This document shows positions 47,559 to 56,677 of a stretch of 64,000 nucleotides of DNA, piece by piece. The stretch's first letter is position 1; every line of letters starts with the position of its first letter. Both the position numbers and the translations under genes were made by a program. This DNA comes from Actinobacteria bacterium OK074 (lineage in GTDB: Bacteria > Actinomycetota > Actinomycetes > Streptomycetales > Streptomycetaceae), in contig LJCV01000144.1 in NCBI GenBank assembly GCA_001298575.1, positions 1 through 64,000 on the forward strand, written 5' to 3'. Under the pieces are notes generated by a model. That model was given only the letters and a program-made list of their open reading frames with translations. It ran no database searches and was not told the origin of the DNA.

Positions 47559-48994
47559 TGCGCGCGGAGGAGAACACCCGGCTCACCCGCACCGGCCCCG
47601 GCACCCCGGCCGGCGAATGGATGCGCCGCTACTGGCAACCCGTCGCGCTCGCCGAGGAACTCGACGGCGAACGGCCCCTGGTGACACCCCGCGTCCTCGG
47701 CCAGGACCTCGTCCTGTTCCGCGACGAGGGCGGCACGCTCGGGCTCGTCGACCGCGGCTGCCCGCACCGCGGCGCCGACCTCGCGCTCGCCCGGCTGGAG
47801 GACGGGGGAGTGCGCTGCGTCTTCCACGGCTGGCTGTTCGACGCGGCCGGACGCTGTCTGGAGATGCCCGCCGAACCCGAGGGCAGCCTCTTCCCGGCCA
47901 AGGTCCGGCTCGGCTCGTACCCCGTCGTGGAGCGCGCCGGCATCGTCTGGGGCTACTTCGGCCCCGGCGAGCCGCCCCTCTTCCCCGAACTGGACTGCTT
48001 CGCCGCGCCGGACGCGTACACCTTCGCCTGGAAGGGCCACCTCGACTGCAACTGGCTCCAGGCCCTGGAAGTCGGCATCGACCCGGCGCACGCCTCCTAC
48101 CTGCACCGCTTCTTCGTCGACGAGGACCCCAAGGACGGCTACGGCAAACAGTTCCGGGCCGCCTCGCAGGGCACCGACCTGCCGATGACCAAGATCCTGC
48201 GCGAGTACCCGCGCCCGCGCATCGACGTCGTCCGCACAGACTACGGCATGCGCCTGACCGCACTGCGCCGCCTCGACGGCACCGGACTGGACGGCACCCG
48301 CCTCGACGGCTCGCACACCCATGTCCGCGTCACCCACCAGGTGTTCCCGCACGCCTTCCACATCCCCATGTCGGCGGACATGTCCATCACCCAGTGGCAC
48401 GTGCCCGTCGACGACACCTCCTGCTACTGGTACGCGGTCTTCACCAGCCTCGGCGAACAGGTCGACCGCGCCGAGATGCGCCGCCAGCGCGTCGCCGCCG
48501 TCACCCTGCCCGACTACCGGCCCGTGCACCACCGCGGCAACGGCTACGGCTACGACCCCCTCGAACAACGCACCCTCACCTACACGGGGTTGGGCACCGA
48601 CATCAACGTGCACGACCAGTGGGCCGTGGAGGGCCAGGGCCCGGTCCAGGACCGCACCCGCGAACACCTGGGCAGCTCGGACCGGGGCATCACGCTGTAC
48701 CGCAAGCTCCTCGCCGAGGCCATCGGCGCGGTCGAACGCGGGGAACGGCCACGGTTCGTGACGGACCGTCAGGACGAGGCCGCACGCTTCCGCGGCCCGG
48801 TCGCACTCGACGGCGTCGGCCCCAGCGACGGCTGGGAGGACCACTGGGAGCGGGTGGCGGCGGAGCGACGGGCGGCCAGCCCCTGGGCGGCGGCTCACCT
48901 TGCGCAACAGGGAGATGCCGCTCAACAGGCCAAAGTTCAGCAGCCCGCACAGCTCGCGACTCAGCAGCCCGCGTCCCAACAGACGGGCCGGTAG
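47558..48994 (+). CDS. Rieske non-heme iron oxygenase, alpha subunit
   Basis: 478 residues. Rieske domain at about 30-140 with cluster ligands in CPHRGADL and CVFHGW, and the mononuclear iron site in GIDPAHASYLHRFF (Asp and two His). This organisation matches single-subunit oxygenases that demethylate or hydroxylate small molecules rather than large dioxygenases. No reductase or ferredoxin gene is adjacent, so electrons must come from elsewhere. Oddities: a threefold LDG-containing repeat near residue 245 (LDGTGLDGTRLDGSH), and a Gln/Ala-rich tail of about 35 residues (AHLAQQGDAAQQAK onward). One-base overlap with the amine oxidase gene indicates coupling. Confidence 0.9.
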   Translation: MRAEENTRLTRTGPGTPAGEWMRRYWQPVALAEELDGERPLVTPRVLGQDLVLFRDEGGTLGLVDRGCPHRGADLALARLEDGGVRCVFHGWLFDAAGRCLEMPAEPEGSLFPAKVRLGSYPVVERAGIVWGYFGPGEPPLFPELDCFAAPDAYTFAWKGHLDCNWLQALEVGIDPAHASYLHRFFVDEDPKDGYGKQFRAASQGTDLPMTKILREYPRPRIDVVRTDYGMRLTALRRLDGTGLDGTRLDGSHTHVRVTHQVFPHAFHIPMSADMSITQWHVPVDDTSCYWYAVFTSLGEQVDRAEMRRQRVAAVTLPDYRPVHHRGNGYGYDPLEQRTLTYTGLGTDINVHDQWAVEGQGPVQDRTREHLGSSDRGITLYRKLLAEAIGAVERGERPRFVTDRQDEAARFRGPVALDGVGPSDGWEDHWERVAAERRAASPWAAAHLAQQGDAAQQAKVQQPAQLATQQPASQQTGR

Positions 48995-49000
48995 CCGGCC

Positions 49001-50452
49001 ATGAGACCCGACACCCCGGGGTTCATCGCCCGCCACCGCCTCTGGAGCGACGAACAGACCGAAGCCGCAGGGAAGTTGGCGGGCCTGGACGACATCGACC
49101 TCGTCCGGGTCGTCTTCGCCGACCAGCACGGGCTGCTGCGCGGCAAGACCGTCACCGCCGCCGAACTCCCGCACGTGCTCCGCGACGGCACCGGCATCGC
49201 CTCGTCGCTGCTGGCCAAGGACACCTCCGGCCGCACCGTCGTGCCGGTGTTCGGCGCCGACGCCCCGCTCGGGCTGCGCGCGCTGCGCGGGGCCGCGGAC
49301 ATGCTGATGGTCCCCGACCCGACGACGTTCCGCGTGCTGCCCTGGGCCCCGGCCACCGGCTGGCTCCTGTGCGACCTCCACTTCGCGGACGGCACCCCGG
49401 TCCCGCTGTGCGGCCGTGGCCTCCTGCGCCGCGTCCTCGACCGCGCCGCCGAACAGGACCTCACCTACGTCACCGGGCTCGAACTCGAATTCCACCTCTA
49501 CCGGCTGACCGACCCGCCCCCGGCCGACGACGGCTTCGGCGCCCTCGGCGACATCGGCAGCCCCGGCGCGCCGCCCGCCGTCGCCCCGCTGTTCCACGGC
49601 CACCAGTACCTGAGCGAACTGCGCTACGACGAGGCCGAGCCCGTGCTCGGCGTACTGCACCGCGAACTGACCGCGCTGGGGCTGCCGTTGCGCACCCTGG
49701 AGATCGAGTTCGGGCCCAGCCAGGTCGAGGTGACGCTGATGCCGGGCGTGGGCCTGGAGACGGCGGACGCGGCGCTGCTGCTGCGCAGTGCCGTGAAGCA
49801 GGTGGCCCGCCGCCACGGCCACCACGCCACGTTCATGTGCCGCCCCCACCTGCCCCGGTCGTTCTCCAGCGGCTGGCACCTGCACCAGAGCCTGCTGCGG
49901 GACGGGACCGGCGTGTTCACCCCGAAGGACCCGGGCGAGGACCTGTCGGCGGAAGGGCGGTGGTTCCTGGGCGGGCTGCTCGCGCACGCCCGAGGCGCGA
50001 CCGCGTTCAGCACCCCCACCCTCAACGGCTACAAGCGCTACCAGCCGGGCTCCCTCGCCCCCGACCGCTGCGGCTGGGCCCGCGACAACCGGGGCGCGAT
50101 GGTCCGGGTCGTCGGCCACGCGCACGGCCAGGTGCGCCTGGAGAACCGGGTGGGGGAGCCCGCCGCCAACCCGTACCTGTACCTGGCCTCCCAACTCGCC
50201 GCCGGACTCGACGGCCTGACGAACCGTCTGGACCCGGGCCCGTCCGCCGACGAGCCGTACACGAGCGACGTACCGCTGCTGCCCCGGAGCCTCGGCGAGG
50301 CCCTGGACGCGCTCGACACGGACACCGGGCTGCGGGCCTGGCTGGGGGACCCGTTCGTCGACTACCACCTCGCGATCAAGCGCGCGGAGGTGGCCCGCTT
50401 CGAACGGGAGACCAACGACTGGGAGCAGCGCGAGTACTTCCGGATGTTCTGA
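49001..50452 (+). CDS. Glutamine synthetase-like gamma-glutamyl-amine ligase
   Basis: 483 residues. Glutamine synthetase fold: LVRVVFADQHGLLRGKTV, catalytic-domain GLELEFHLYRL, LEIEFGPSQVEVTLMP, FMCRPHLPRSFSSGWHLHQSL and the C-terminal RLENRVGEPAANPYLYLASQ. It belongs to the divergent group that includes gamma-glutamylpolyamine and gamma-glutamylanilide synthetases (PuuA, GlnA3/GlnA4) and not to ammonia-assimilating GlnA. It would attach glutamate to an amine with ATP. Last gene of the cyclase operon; convergent with the MBL gene 16 bases away. Co-occurrence with a gamma-glutamyltransferase-like gene suggests glutamylated intermediates. Confidence 0.88.
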   Translation: MRPDTPGFIARHRLWSDEQTEAAGKLAGLDDIDLVRVVFADQHGLLRGKTVTAAELPHVLRDGTGIASSLLAKDTSGRTVVPVFGADAPLGLRALRGAADMLMVPDPTTFRVLPWAPATGWLLCDLHFADGTPVPLCGRGLLRRVLDRAAEQDLTYVTGLELEFHLYRLTDPPPADDGFGALGDIGSPGAPPAVAPLFHGHQYLSELRYDEAEPVLGVLHRELTALGLPLRTLEIEFGPSQVEVTLMPGVGLETADAALLLRSAVKQVARRHGHHATFMCRPHLPRSFSSGWHLHQSLLRDGTGVFTPKDPGEDLSAEGRWFLGGLLAHARGATAFSTPTLNGYKRYQPGSLAPDRCGWARDNRGAMVRVVGHAHGQVRLENRVGEPAANPYLYLASQLAAGLDGLTNRLDPGPSADEPYTSDVPLLPRSLGEALDALDTDTGLRAWLGDPFVDYHLAIKRAEVARFERETNDWEQREYFRMF

Positions 50453-50468
50453 CCGGGGAAGACCTGCC

Positions 50469-51293
50469 CTACTTCAACGGCCGTGTACTGGAAATGACCT
50501 GACGACTCATCAACTCCGGCCACACGACGGGATCGTGGCCGGGGATCAACTCGTAACCCCGCTGCGCGGCCAGCCGTTTGAGCCGGCGGATCGGCTCCAC
50601 CGTCTCCTCCGGTGCCACCCCGATGGAGGCGCCTACCGGCAACTCGTGCTCGATGTTCTCGGTGAGGTCGGCCGCGTCGAACGCGAACACCAGCCCGCCG
50701 CCCTCAGCGAGGTCCACGACGAAACTCTGGTGGCCCGGCGTGTGCCCGGCGGTGAGCACCGCGGTCACCCCGGGCGCGATCTCCATGTCGCCGTCGGCCT
50801 GCCGCCAGTCGATGCGCGGGTCGTCGAAGTCGATCCGGAAGATCGAGTGCCGCTCCACCTCCGGCCGCCCCGAGAGCCCGTACGCCAGCTCGGCCCGCTG
50901 GACGTGCACCGGCACCCGGCCCGCGAAGTGCTTGAGCCCGCCCGCGTGGTCGGCGTGCAGATGGCTCAGGGCGACGGCGTGGATGTCGTCGAACGCGATC
51001 CCGGCGGCGTCCAGCGCCTCCTCCAGGGGTTCGCCCGGCCCCGGCAGCACCGGCTGGTAACCGGGCGACGAGTAGAAACGCCGTCGCAGCGCCGGGTCCC
51101 GCAACAGCGCCGTGTTGAAGCCGGTGTCGAGCAGCAGCCAGCCCCCGTCGCACTCCAGCAGCACCCCGGGCACGGGCTCACGCACCCGCTCCTCGCGCGA
51201 AGCGCCGTACACGGAGACCGACTTGGGCAGCTCCTCCCAGCCGAGCAGCAACGGCACGACGCGGCGGACACCGCGCCGCCCGCGCTCAGGCAT
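50469..51293 (-). CDS. MBL-fold hydrolase, AHL-lactonase-like
   Basis: 274 residues. Metallo-beta-lactamase fold with the two-zinc motif HLHADHAGG, then HTPGHQSFVV, FAFDAADL and the final PGHDPVVW. This pattern and length match the N-acyl-homoserine lactonase-like group, whose members hydrolyse lactones or esters. In this context lactone opening in the catabolic route is more likely than quorum quenching. Divergent from the ABC importer operon, sharing the strongest GGATCC palindrome. No clear ribosome site precedes the ATG. Confidence 0.87.
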   Translation of the reverse strand: MPERGRRGVRRVVPLLLGWEELPKSVSVYGASREERVREPVPGVLLECDGGWLLLDTGFNTALLRDPALRRRFYSSPGYQPVLPGPGEPLEEALDAAGIAFDDIHAVALSHLHADHAGGLKHFAGRVPVHVQRAELAYGLSGRPEVERHSIFRIDFDDPRIDWRQADGDMEIAPGVTAVLTAGHTPGHQSFVVDLAEGGGLVFAFDAADLTENIEHELPVGASIGVAPEETVEPIRRLKRLAAQRGYELIPGHDPVVWPELMSRQVISSTRPLK

Positions 51294-51323
51294 GGACCGA
51301 AGGTGCGGGAGTTCGTTTCATCA

Positions 51324-51350
51324 GGATCCAGATCCTAGGGATCTGGATCC
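51324..51350. promoter_or_regulatory. GGATCC double palindrome, candidate GntR operator
   Basis: GGATCCAGATC (51324-51334) and its exact complement GATCTGGATCC (51340-51350) flank CTAGG. It lies between the divergent MBL and ABC-importer genes, 31 bases from the MBL start and 158 from the importer start. Confidence 0.7.
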
Positions 51351-51508
51351 GGCTGCCCGGCGCGCCTCGCGTAACGAGTGCGTTTCCCCGGTTAATTTCC
51401 ACGGCCCAAGCCTTGGCGTAAAACCGATGTCCACTTATCGTTCACGCACTGCACTCAATCGTTCCGCTGAACGAATAGCGAGCGACAAGCGAGAAGGACG
51501 GTCGGTCC

Positions 51509-53083
51509 ATGCCCGACATCCACCACCCGGGACGGCGGTCGGTGCTCGCCGCGGGCGCCGCCGCGCTCGGCGGGTCCTGGCTCCTGTCCGGCTGTACGGG
51601 GGCCGCGTCCACCCCCGTCCTGTCGGCCGCCGCCATGAAGGGCGCCCCCGACCGCGGTGGCACCCTGCGCATCGCCCGGCCGCCCGCCTCCGACGCCGAG
51701 ACGCTGGATCCGGCCAGTTCCCTGTCGGCGTACGAATACCTGGGCGCCCTCTACAACCGGCTGGTCCGCGTCGCCGCGAGCGGGGACCTGGCCCCCGACC
51801 TCGCCGAGTCCTGGGAACCGGACGCCAAGGCCCGCACCTGGACCTTCCGCCTGCGCAAGGGCGTCACCTTCCACAACGGCCACGCCTTCACCTCCGCCGA
51901 CGCCGCCTACACCCTGCGCCACATCCTCGACAAGGCGACCGCGTCCCCGCAGGCCGCCGTCCTCGCCCCGCTGATCGACCCGGACACCCTGCGCACCCCC
52001 GACGCCCACACCCTCGTCGTCCCGCTGAAAACCCCCAACGCCGAGTTCCCGAGCCTGCTCACGCACTACAACTGCTATGTAGTGCCGGACGGCAGCGCGA
52101 AATCGGTCGGGCGCACGGGCATCGGCACCGGACCCTTCAAGCTGGCGTCCTTCACCCCGGCGGGCCCCGGCCGTGTCACCGCGTACGCCGACCACTGGGC
52201 GGGCCGTCCCGTCCTGGACGCCATCGACTTCTACTCGGTCGCCGACATGTCGGCCCGCTCGAACGCCCTGCTGGCAGGGCAGGTTCACCTGCTCTCGCAG
52301 ACCAACCTGGACTTCGCGACCGCCCGCGTGGTCGCCGCCTCCGACCGGGCCACCATCGCCCGCGTCAAGAACGCACAGTGGTACGTGCTGCCGATGCTCA
52401 CCACCGAGAAGCCCTTCACCGACGTACGGGTGCGGCAGGCGATGAAGCTCGCCTACGACCCCGAACACGTCGTGAAGGTCGCCCTCCAGGGCGCGGGCAC
52501 CCCCGGCTGGGACAACCCCGTACCGCCGTCCGACCCCGTGCACATCTCCGCGCACCCGAAGCACGACCCGGACAAAGCACGGTACCTGCTCAAGCAGGCG
52601 GGCCACGAGGGACTGGCCGTCGACCTGTACACCTCCTCCTACGACCCACTGTTCACGCCCATGGCGCTCGCCTACCAGGACTCGGCCAAGCGGGCCGGGA
52701 TCCGGATCAAGGTCAAGACGGCGTCCGCGGACTCGTACTACACGCAGATCTGGATGAAGAAACCGCTGATGGCCACCTACTGGTTCACCGGCCGCCCCGT
52801 CGACCAGCTCTTCACGCAGATCTTCCGCAGCGGCTCCTCCTACAACGAGACCGCCTGGTCCGACAAGGAGTTCGACGCCGTCCTGGACCGGGCCCGCGCC
52901 GAGACCGACGACACCAAACGCGCCGAACTGTATGGCGAGGCGCAGACGTTGGTGATCGAGCGGGGCGGCGCGATGACCCCGATGTTCGCCGACCGGCTCG
53001 TCGGGATCTCCCGCAAGGTGCGCGGATACGCCGAGCACGGCTTCGAGTTCGACTACCTCGGCATCGGCCTGAAGGGAGCCTGA
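51509..53083 (+). CDS. Substrate-binding lipoprotein of a peptide/nickel-type ABC importer
   Basis: 524 residues. N-terminus GRRSVLAAGAAALGGSW followed by the lipobox LLSGC indicates a twin-arginine-type lipoprotein signal. The rest is a family 5 extracellular solute-binding protein: GGTLRIARPP, LAPDLAESWEPD, WTFRLRKGVTFHNGHAFTSAD, GTGPFKLASF and VRQAMKLAYD. It delivers the substrate to the permeases encoded next. The family binds peptides, nickel chelates, opines and many other compounds, so specificity is open. ATG start; promoter region shared with the MBL gene. Confidence 0.92.
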   Translation: MPDIHHPGRRSVLAAGAAALGGSWLLSGCTGAASTPVLSAAAMKGAPDRGGTLRIARPPASDAETLDPASSLSAYEYLGALYNRLVRVAASGDLAPDLAESWEPDAKARTWTFRLRKGVTFHNGHAFTSADAAYTLRHILDKATASPQAAVLAPLIDPDTLRTPDAHTLVVPLKTPNAEFPSLLTHYNCYVVPDGSAKSVGRTGIGTGPFKLASFTPAGPGRVTAYADHWAGRPVLDAIDFYSVADMSARSNALLAGQVHLLSQTNLDFATARVVAASDRATIARVKNAQWYVLPMLTTEKPFTDVRVRQAMKLAYDPEHVVKVALQGAGTPGWDNPVPPSDPVHISAHPKHDPDKARYLLKQAGHEGLAVDLYTSSYDPLFTPMALAYQDSAKRAGIRIKVKTASADSYYTQIWMKKPLMATYWFTGRPVDQLFTQIFRSGSSYNETAWSDKEFDAVLDRARAETDDTKRAELYGEAQTLVIERGGAMTPMFADRLVGISRKVRGYAEHGFEFDYLGIGLKGA

Positions 53084-53085
53084 GC

Positions 53086-54039
53086 ATGCTCGCGTTCCTC
53101 GCCCGGCGGGTCGCCTCCGCCGTCGGCACGCTCGTCCTGTCCTCCGTCCTCGTCTTCCTCGCCGTCCAGGCGCTGCCCGGCGACGTCGCCACCCAGATCC
53201 TCGGCAAGGACGCCACCCCGGACGCGGTCGCCGCGCTGCGCACCAAGCTCGGCCTCGACCAGCCCGCCTGGGAACGGTACTCCGACTGGATCAAGGGCGC
53301 CCTGCACGGCGACTTCGGCACCTCGCTGGTCTCCGGCAAGGCCGTCGGCGGCGAAGTCGGCACGTATCTCGGCAACTCGGCGCTGATCGCGCTGGTCACC
53401 GTCCTGTTCGCGGTGACCGGCTCGATCGTGCTGGGCGTCGTCGCGGGCCTGTACCGCGACCGCTGGCCCGACCACCTCATCTCGACGGTCAGCCTCGTCG
53501 GCATGAGCGTGCCCGAGTTCGTCGTCGCCACCGTCCTGGTGCTCTGCTTCTCCGTCGCCCTGCCCTGGTTCCCCGCCGTCGTCCTCTACGGCCCCGACGC
53601 CTCCTTCGGCCAACTCCTGCCCGCCGTATGGCTGCCCGCGCTCGCCCTCGCCATCGTGATGGCCGCGTACATCGTGCGGATGGCCCGCACCTCGGTCATC
53701 GACGTGATGGCCAGCGAGTACGTCACCACCGCCCGCCTCAAGGGCCTGTCGAGCGGGCGGATCGTCGTCCGGCACGCCCTGCCCAGCGCGCTGTTGCCCA
53801 CCCTGCACGTCATCGCCCTCAACGTGGCCTGGCTCGCGGGCGGCGTCGCCGTCGTCGAGAACGTCTTCAACTACCCGGGCATCGGCAAGCTGATGCTTTC
53901 CTCCGTGCAGAACCGCGACCTGCCCGTCATCCAGGCCATCGCCCTCGTCAGCGCGGTCGTCTACGTCGTCTGCAACCTCGCCGCCGACCTCGGCGCCCTG
54001 GCCCTCAACCCCAAGCTCCGTACGCGCGGGAGGACTTGA
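53086..54039 (+). CDS. ABC importer permease, DppB type
   Basis: 317 residues, two bases after the binding-protein stop. Six membrane helices; first-helix pattern MLAFLARRVASAVGTLVLSS and FLAVQALPGD are typical of DppB/OppB. The ATPase-coupling EAA loop is SEYVTTARLKGLSSGRIVVRHALP, and the end is ENVFNYPGIGKLML. It pairs with the DppC-type permease downstream, whose start overlaps its stop by one base (TGATG). Confidence 0.93.
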   Translation: MLAFLARRVASAVGTLVLSSVLVFLAVQALPGDVATQILGKDATPDAVAALRTKLGLDQPAWERYSDWIKGALHGDFGTSLVSGKAVGGEVGTYLGNSALIALVTVLFAVTGSIVLGVVAGLYRDRWPDHLISTVSLVGMSVPEFVVATVLVLCFSVALPWFPAVVLYGPDASFGQLLPAVWLPALALAIVMAAYIVRMARTSVIDVMASEYVTTARLKGLSSGRIVVRHALPSALLPTLHVIALNVAWLAGGVAVVENVFNYPGIGKLMLSSVQNRDLPVIQAIALVSAVVYVVCNLAADLGALALNPKLRTRGRT

Positions 54040-54920
54040 TGACCACGCTCGACACCGCCACCACCCTCGCGCCGGGGCGCACGGCCCGCGCCTGGCGCAC
54101 CGTCCGCTCCTCCCGCACCGCCGTCATCGGCCTCGCGATCGTCGCCGTCCACGTCGTCATCGCGCTGCTCGCGCCGCTGCTGACGTCCTACGATCCGATC
54201 GCGGGCGACGCCGCGCACGCGCTGCTCGGCCCGAGCTGGTCCCACTGGGCCGGCACCGACCAGTACGGGCGCGACGTGCTGGCCCGCGTCCTGTACGGCG
54301 GCCGGTACGCGCTCGGCGTCTCCTTCGCCGCGACCCTGCTGACCGTCGCCCTCGGCACCGTCGTCGGCTGCGCGGCCGCCCTGCGCGGCGGCTGGTTCGA
54401 CGACGTCCTCGGCCGCGTCCTGGACGCCGTCCTGTCCGTGCCGTCGATCCTCGCCCTGCTGGTCATCGTCACGGCACTGGGCACCGGACCGCTGGTCATC
54501 GTGCTCGCCATCGCCGTCGTCTACGTGCCCCAGGTCGTCCGCGTGATCCGCGGCGCCGCCCTCGCCGTGGTGCCGGCCGACTACGTCACCGCCGCCCGCG
54601 CCCGCGGCGAGAGCACCTTCTCCATCCTGCGGCGCGAGATCCTGCCCAACATCACCGACGTGGTGTGCGTGGAGTTCGCCATGCGGGCCTCCTGGGTGGT
54701 GCTGCTCATCTCCTCGCTGTCCTTCCTCGGCTTCGGCGCCGATCCGCCGACTCCCGACTGGGGCCTGATGGTCGCCGAGAACCGGACCGCCATCACCGTC
54801 GTCCCGATGGCCAGCCTCGCGCCGATCATCGCCCTGGCCACGCTCGTGGTCGGGCTCAACCTCGCCGCCGACGGTCTGTCCAAGGCGTGGGGCGTCGACC
54901 GGATCCGGGAGGGCTCCTGA
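54039..54920 (+). CDS. ABC importer permease, DppC type
   Basis: 293 residues. Six helices with the DppC/OppC signatures HWAGTDQYGRDVLARVLYGGRY and the EAA loop ADYVTAARARGESTFSILRREILPN, ending in SFLGFGADPPTPDWGLMVAENR. Forms the heterodimeric channel with the DppB-type protein. Translational coupling at both ends (TGATG overlaps) shows one operon with the ATPase. Confidence 0.93.
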   Translation: MTTLDTATTLAPGRTARAWRTVRSSRTAVIGLAIVAVHVVIALLAPLLTSYDPIAGDAAHALLGPSWSHWAGTDQYGRDVLARVLYGGRYALGVSFAATLLTVALGTVVGCAAALRGGWFDDVLGRVLDAVLSVPSILALLVIVTALGTGPLVIVLAIAVVYVPQVVRVIRGAALAVVPADYVTAARARGESTFSILRREILPNITDVVCVEFAMRASWVVLLISSLSFLGFGADPPTPDWGLMVAENRTAITVVPMASLAPIIALATLVVGLNLAADGLSKAWGVDRIREGS

Positions 54921-56677
54921 TGAACACGACCGCATCCACAACCGGTTCGCCGCTCGTCTCCGTCAACTCCCTCTCCGTCTCCTACCGTTCGGGCGGCCGG
55001 GACGTGCCCGTCGTGCACGAGGTGTCCCTGGAGGTCACCGAGGGGCGCACCCTCGCCCTCGTCGGCGAGTCCGGCAGCGGCAAGTCCACCGTCGCCGGGA
55101 CCCTGCTGGGGCACCTGCGGCACGGCTCACGCATCACCGGCGGCTCGGTCCGGGTGGCCGGAGCCGACGTGTTCGCGCTGCCCGCACGGGAGTTGCGGCG
55201 GCTGCGCGGCACCACCGTCGCCCTGGTCGCCCAGAACGCCGGGCACGCGCTCACCCCGACCATGCGCGTCGGAGCGCAGATCGCGGAGGCGGGCGGCGAC
55301 ATCCCAGTCGTCGACCTGCTCGAACAGGTGCGGCTGCCCCGCCCCGCCGAACTCGCCCGCCGCTACCCGCACGAACTCTCCGGCGGCCAGCAGCAGCGCG
55401 TCGCCATCGCCATGGCCATCGCGGCCCGCCCCAAGGTCCTCGTCCTCGACGAACCGACCACCGGACTCGACGTCGTCACCCAGCGCGGCGTCCTGGACCT
55501 GATCGGCGCCCTGCGCGACGAACTCGGCCTGGCCGCCGTGCTGGTGAGCCACGACCTCGGTGTCGTCGCCCACATGGCCGACGAGGTCACCGTGCTGCGC
55601 TCGGGCCGCACGGTGGAGTCCGCGCCCACCCGCCGCCTCTTCGCCGCACCCCAAGAGCCGTACACCAGGCGCCTGTTGGCGAGCGTGCCGCGCCTCGACG
55701 ACGCCGGGCTCGTCCTCGTCGGCGAGAGCGGCGAACGCGAGATCCGGCCCAAGGCGGAGGTCCCCGCCGACGCGCCCGTCGCCGTCTCGGCCCAGGACGT
55801 CACCATCGACTACGGCTCATCCCGGGCCGTGCACGGCGTCTCCTTCGCCGTCCGGCGCGGCGAAGTCCTCGCCCTCGTGGGGGAGTCGGGCAGCGGCAAG
55901 TCCACCCTCGCCTGGGCGCTGGCCGGGCTGCACACCCCCTCCGGCGGCACCCTCGCGCACGCCGCCGGCGACCTCGCCGGGCCCGCCCGCAAACGCCCGC
56001 TCGACCTGCGGCGCCGCGTCCAGCTCGTCTTCCAGAACGCCGACACCTCCCTCAACCCGCGCCGCTCGGTGGGCGACGCGATTCGGCACCCGCTGCGCTT
56101 CTTCGGCACCGCGGGCGACCGTACCGAGGCGGCCGGCCGGGCCCGCGAGCTGATCGCCGACGTGCGGCTCGACCCGGCCCTCGCCGACCGGCTGCCCGCG
56201 CAACTCTCCGGCGGACAGCGCCAACGCATCGGCATCGCACGGGCGTTGGCGGGCGGCCCGGACGTCCTGATCGCCGACGAGATCACCACCGCGCTCGACG
56301 TCTCCGTCCAGGCCGACGTCCTGCGCCTGCTCGACGACCTGCGCCGCGAACGCGACCTGGCCTGCCTGTTCATCAGCCACGACCTGGCCGTCGTACGCGG
56401 CATCGCCGACCGCGTCGTCGTCCTGCGCCACGGCGTCGTCGTCGAAGAGGGCCCCACCGACGCGGTGTTCGCCGACCCCGGACACCCCTACACCCGGCAG
56501 CTGATGGCCGCCGCCCTCGAACCCGACCCCACGGCGGAGCCCCTCGTGCCCGACGACGACGTGCCCGAGTGGGCCGACGCCGCCGAACCCGGCGACCTGT
56601 GGACCGACCACGGCGACGGACACCGCGTCCGCCGCTGGACAGCCGCCAACACCCCTGTCACCGAAGGTGTTTCATGA
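54920..56677 (+). CDS. Dual ATPase of the ABC importer (DppD-DppF fusion)
   Basis: 585 residues with two nucleotide-binding domains in one chain. Domain 1 (about 10-270): GESGSGKST, LSGGQQQRVA, VLVLDEPTTGLD, and the oligopeptide-transporter tail EPYTRRLLASVP. Domain 2 (about 285-560): GESGSGKST, LSGGQRQRIG, VLIADEITTALD, HPYTRQLMAA. Such fused ATPases are common for peptide-type importers in actinobacteria. A short acidic tail with Trp follows. Its stop overlaps the CocE-type gene (ATGA). Confidence 0.93.
   Translation: MNTTASTTGSPLVSVNSLSVSYRSGGRDVPVVHEVSLEVTEGRTLALVGESGSGKSTVAGTLLGHLRHGSRITGGSVRVAGADVFALPARELRRLRGTTVALVAQNAGHALTPTMRVGAQIAEAGGDIPVVDLLEQVRLPRPAELARRYPHELSGGQQQRVAIAMAIAARPKVLVLDEPTTGLDVVTQRGVLDLIGALRDELGLAAVLVSHDLGVVAHMADEVTVLRSGRTVESAPTRRLFAAPQEPYTRRLLASVPRLDDAGLVLVGESGEREIRPKAEVPADAPVAVSAQDVTIDYGSSRAVHGVSFAVRRGEVLALVGESGSGKSTLAWALAGLHTPSGGTLAHAAGDLAGPARKRPLDLRRRVQLVFQNADTSLNPRRSVGDAIRHPLRFFGTAGDRTEAAGRARELIADVRLDPALADRLPAQLSGGQRQRIGIARALAGGPDVLIADEITTALDVSVQADVLRLLDDLRRERDLACLFISHDLAVVRGIADRVVVLRHGVVVEEGPTDAVFADPGHPYTRQLMAAALEPDPTAEPLVPDDDVPEWADAAEPGDLWTDHGDGHRVRRWTAANTPVTEGVS

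Noticed and set aside
50469..51293. Quorum-quenching lactonase as the gene's role
   Set aside because: The AHL-lactonase-like motifs only show fold and metal site. Position inside a catabolic regulon argues for a pathway hydrolase.
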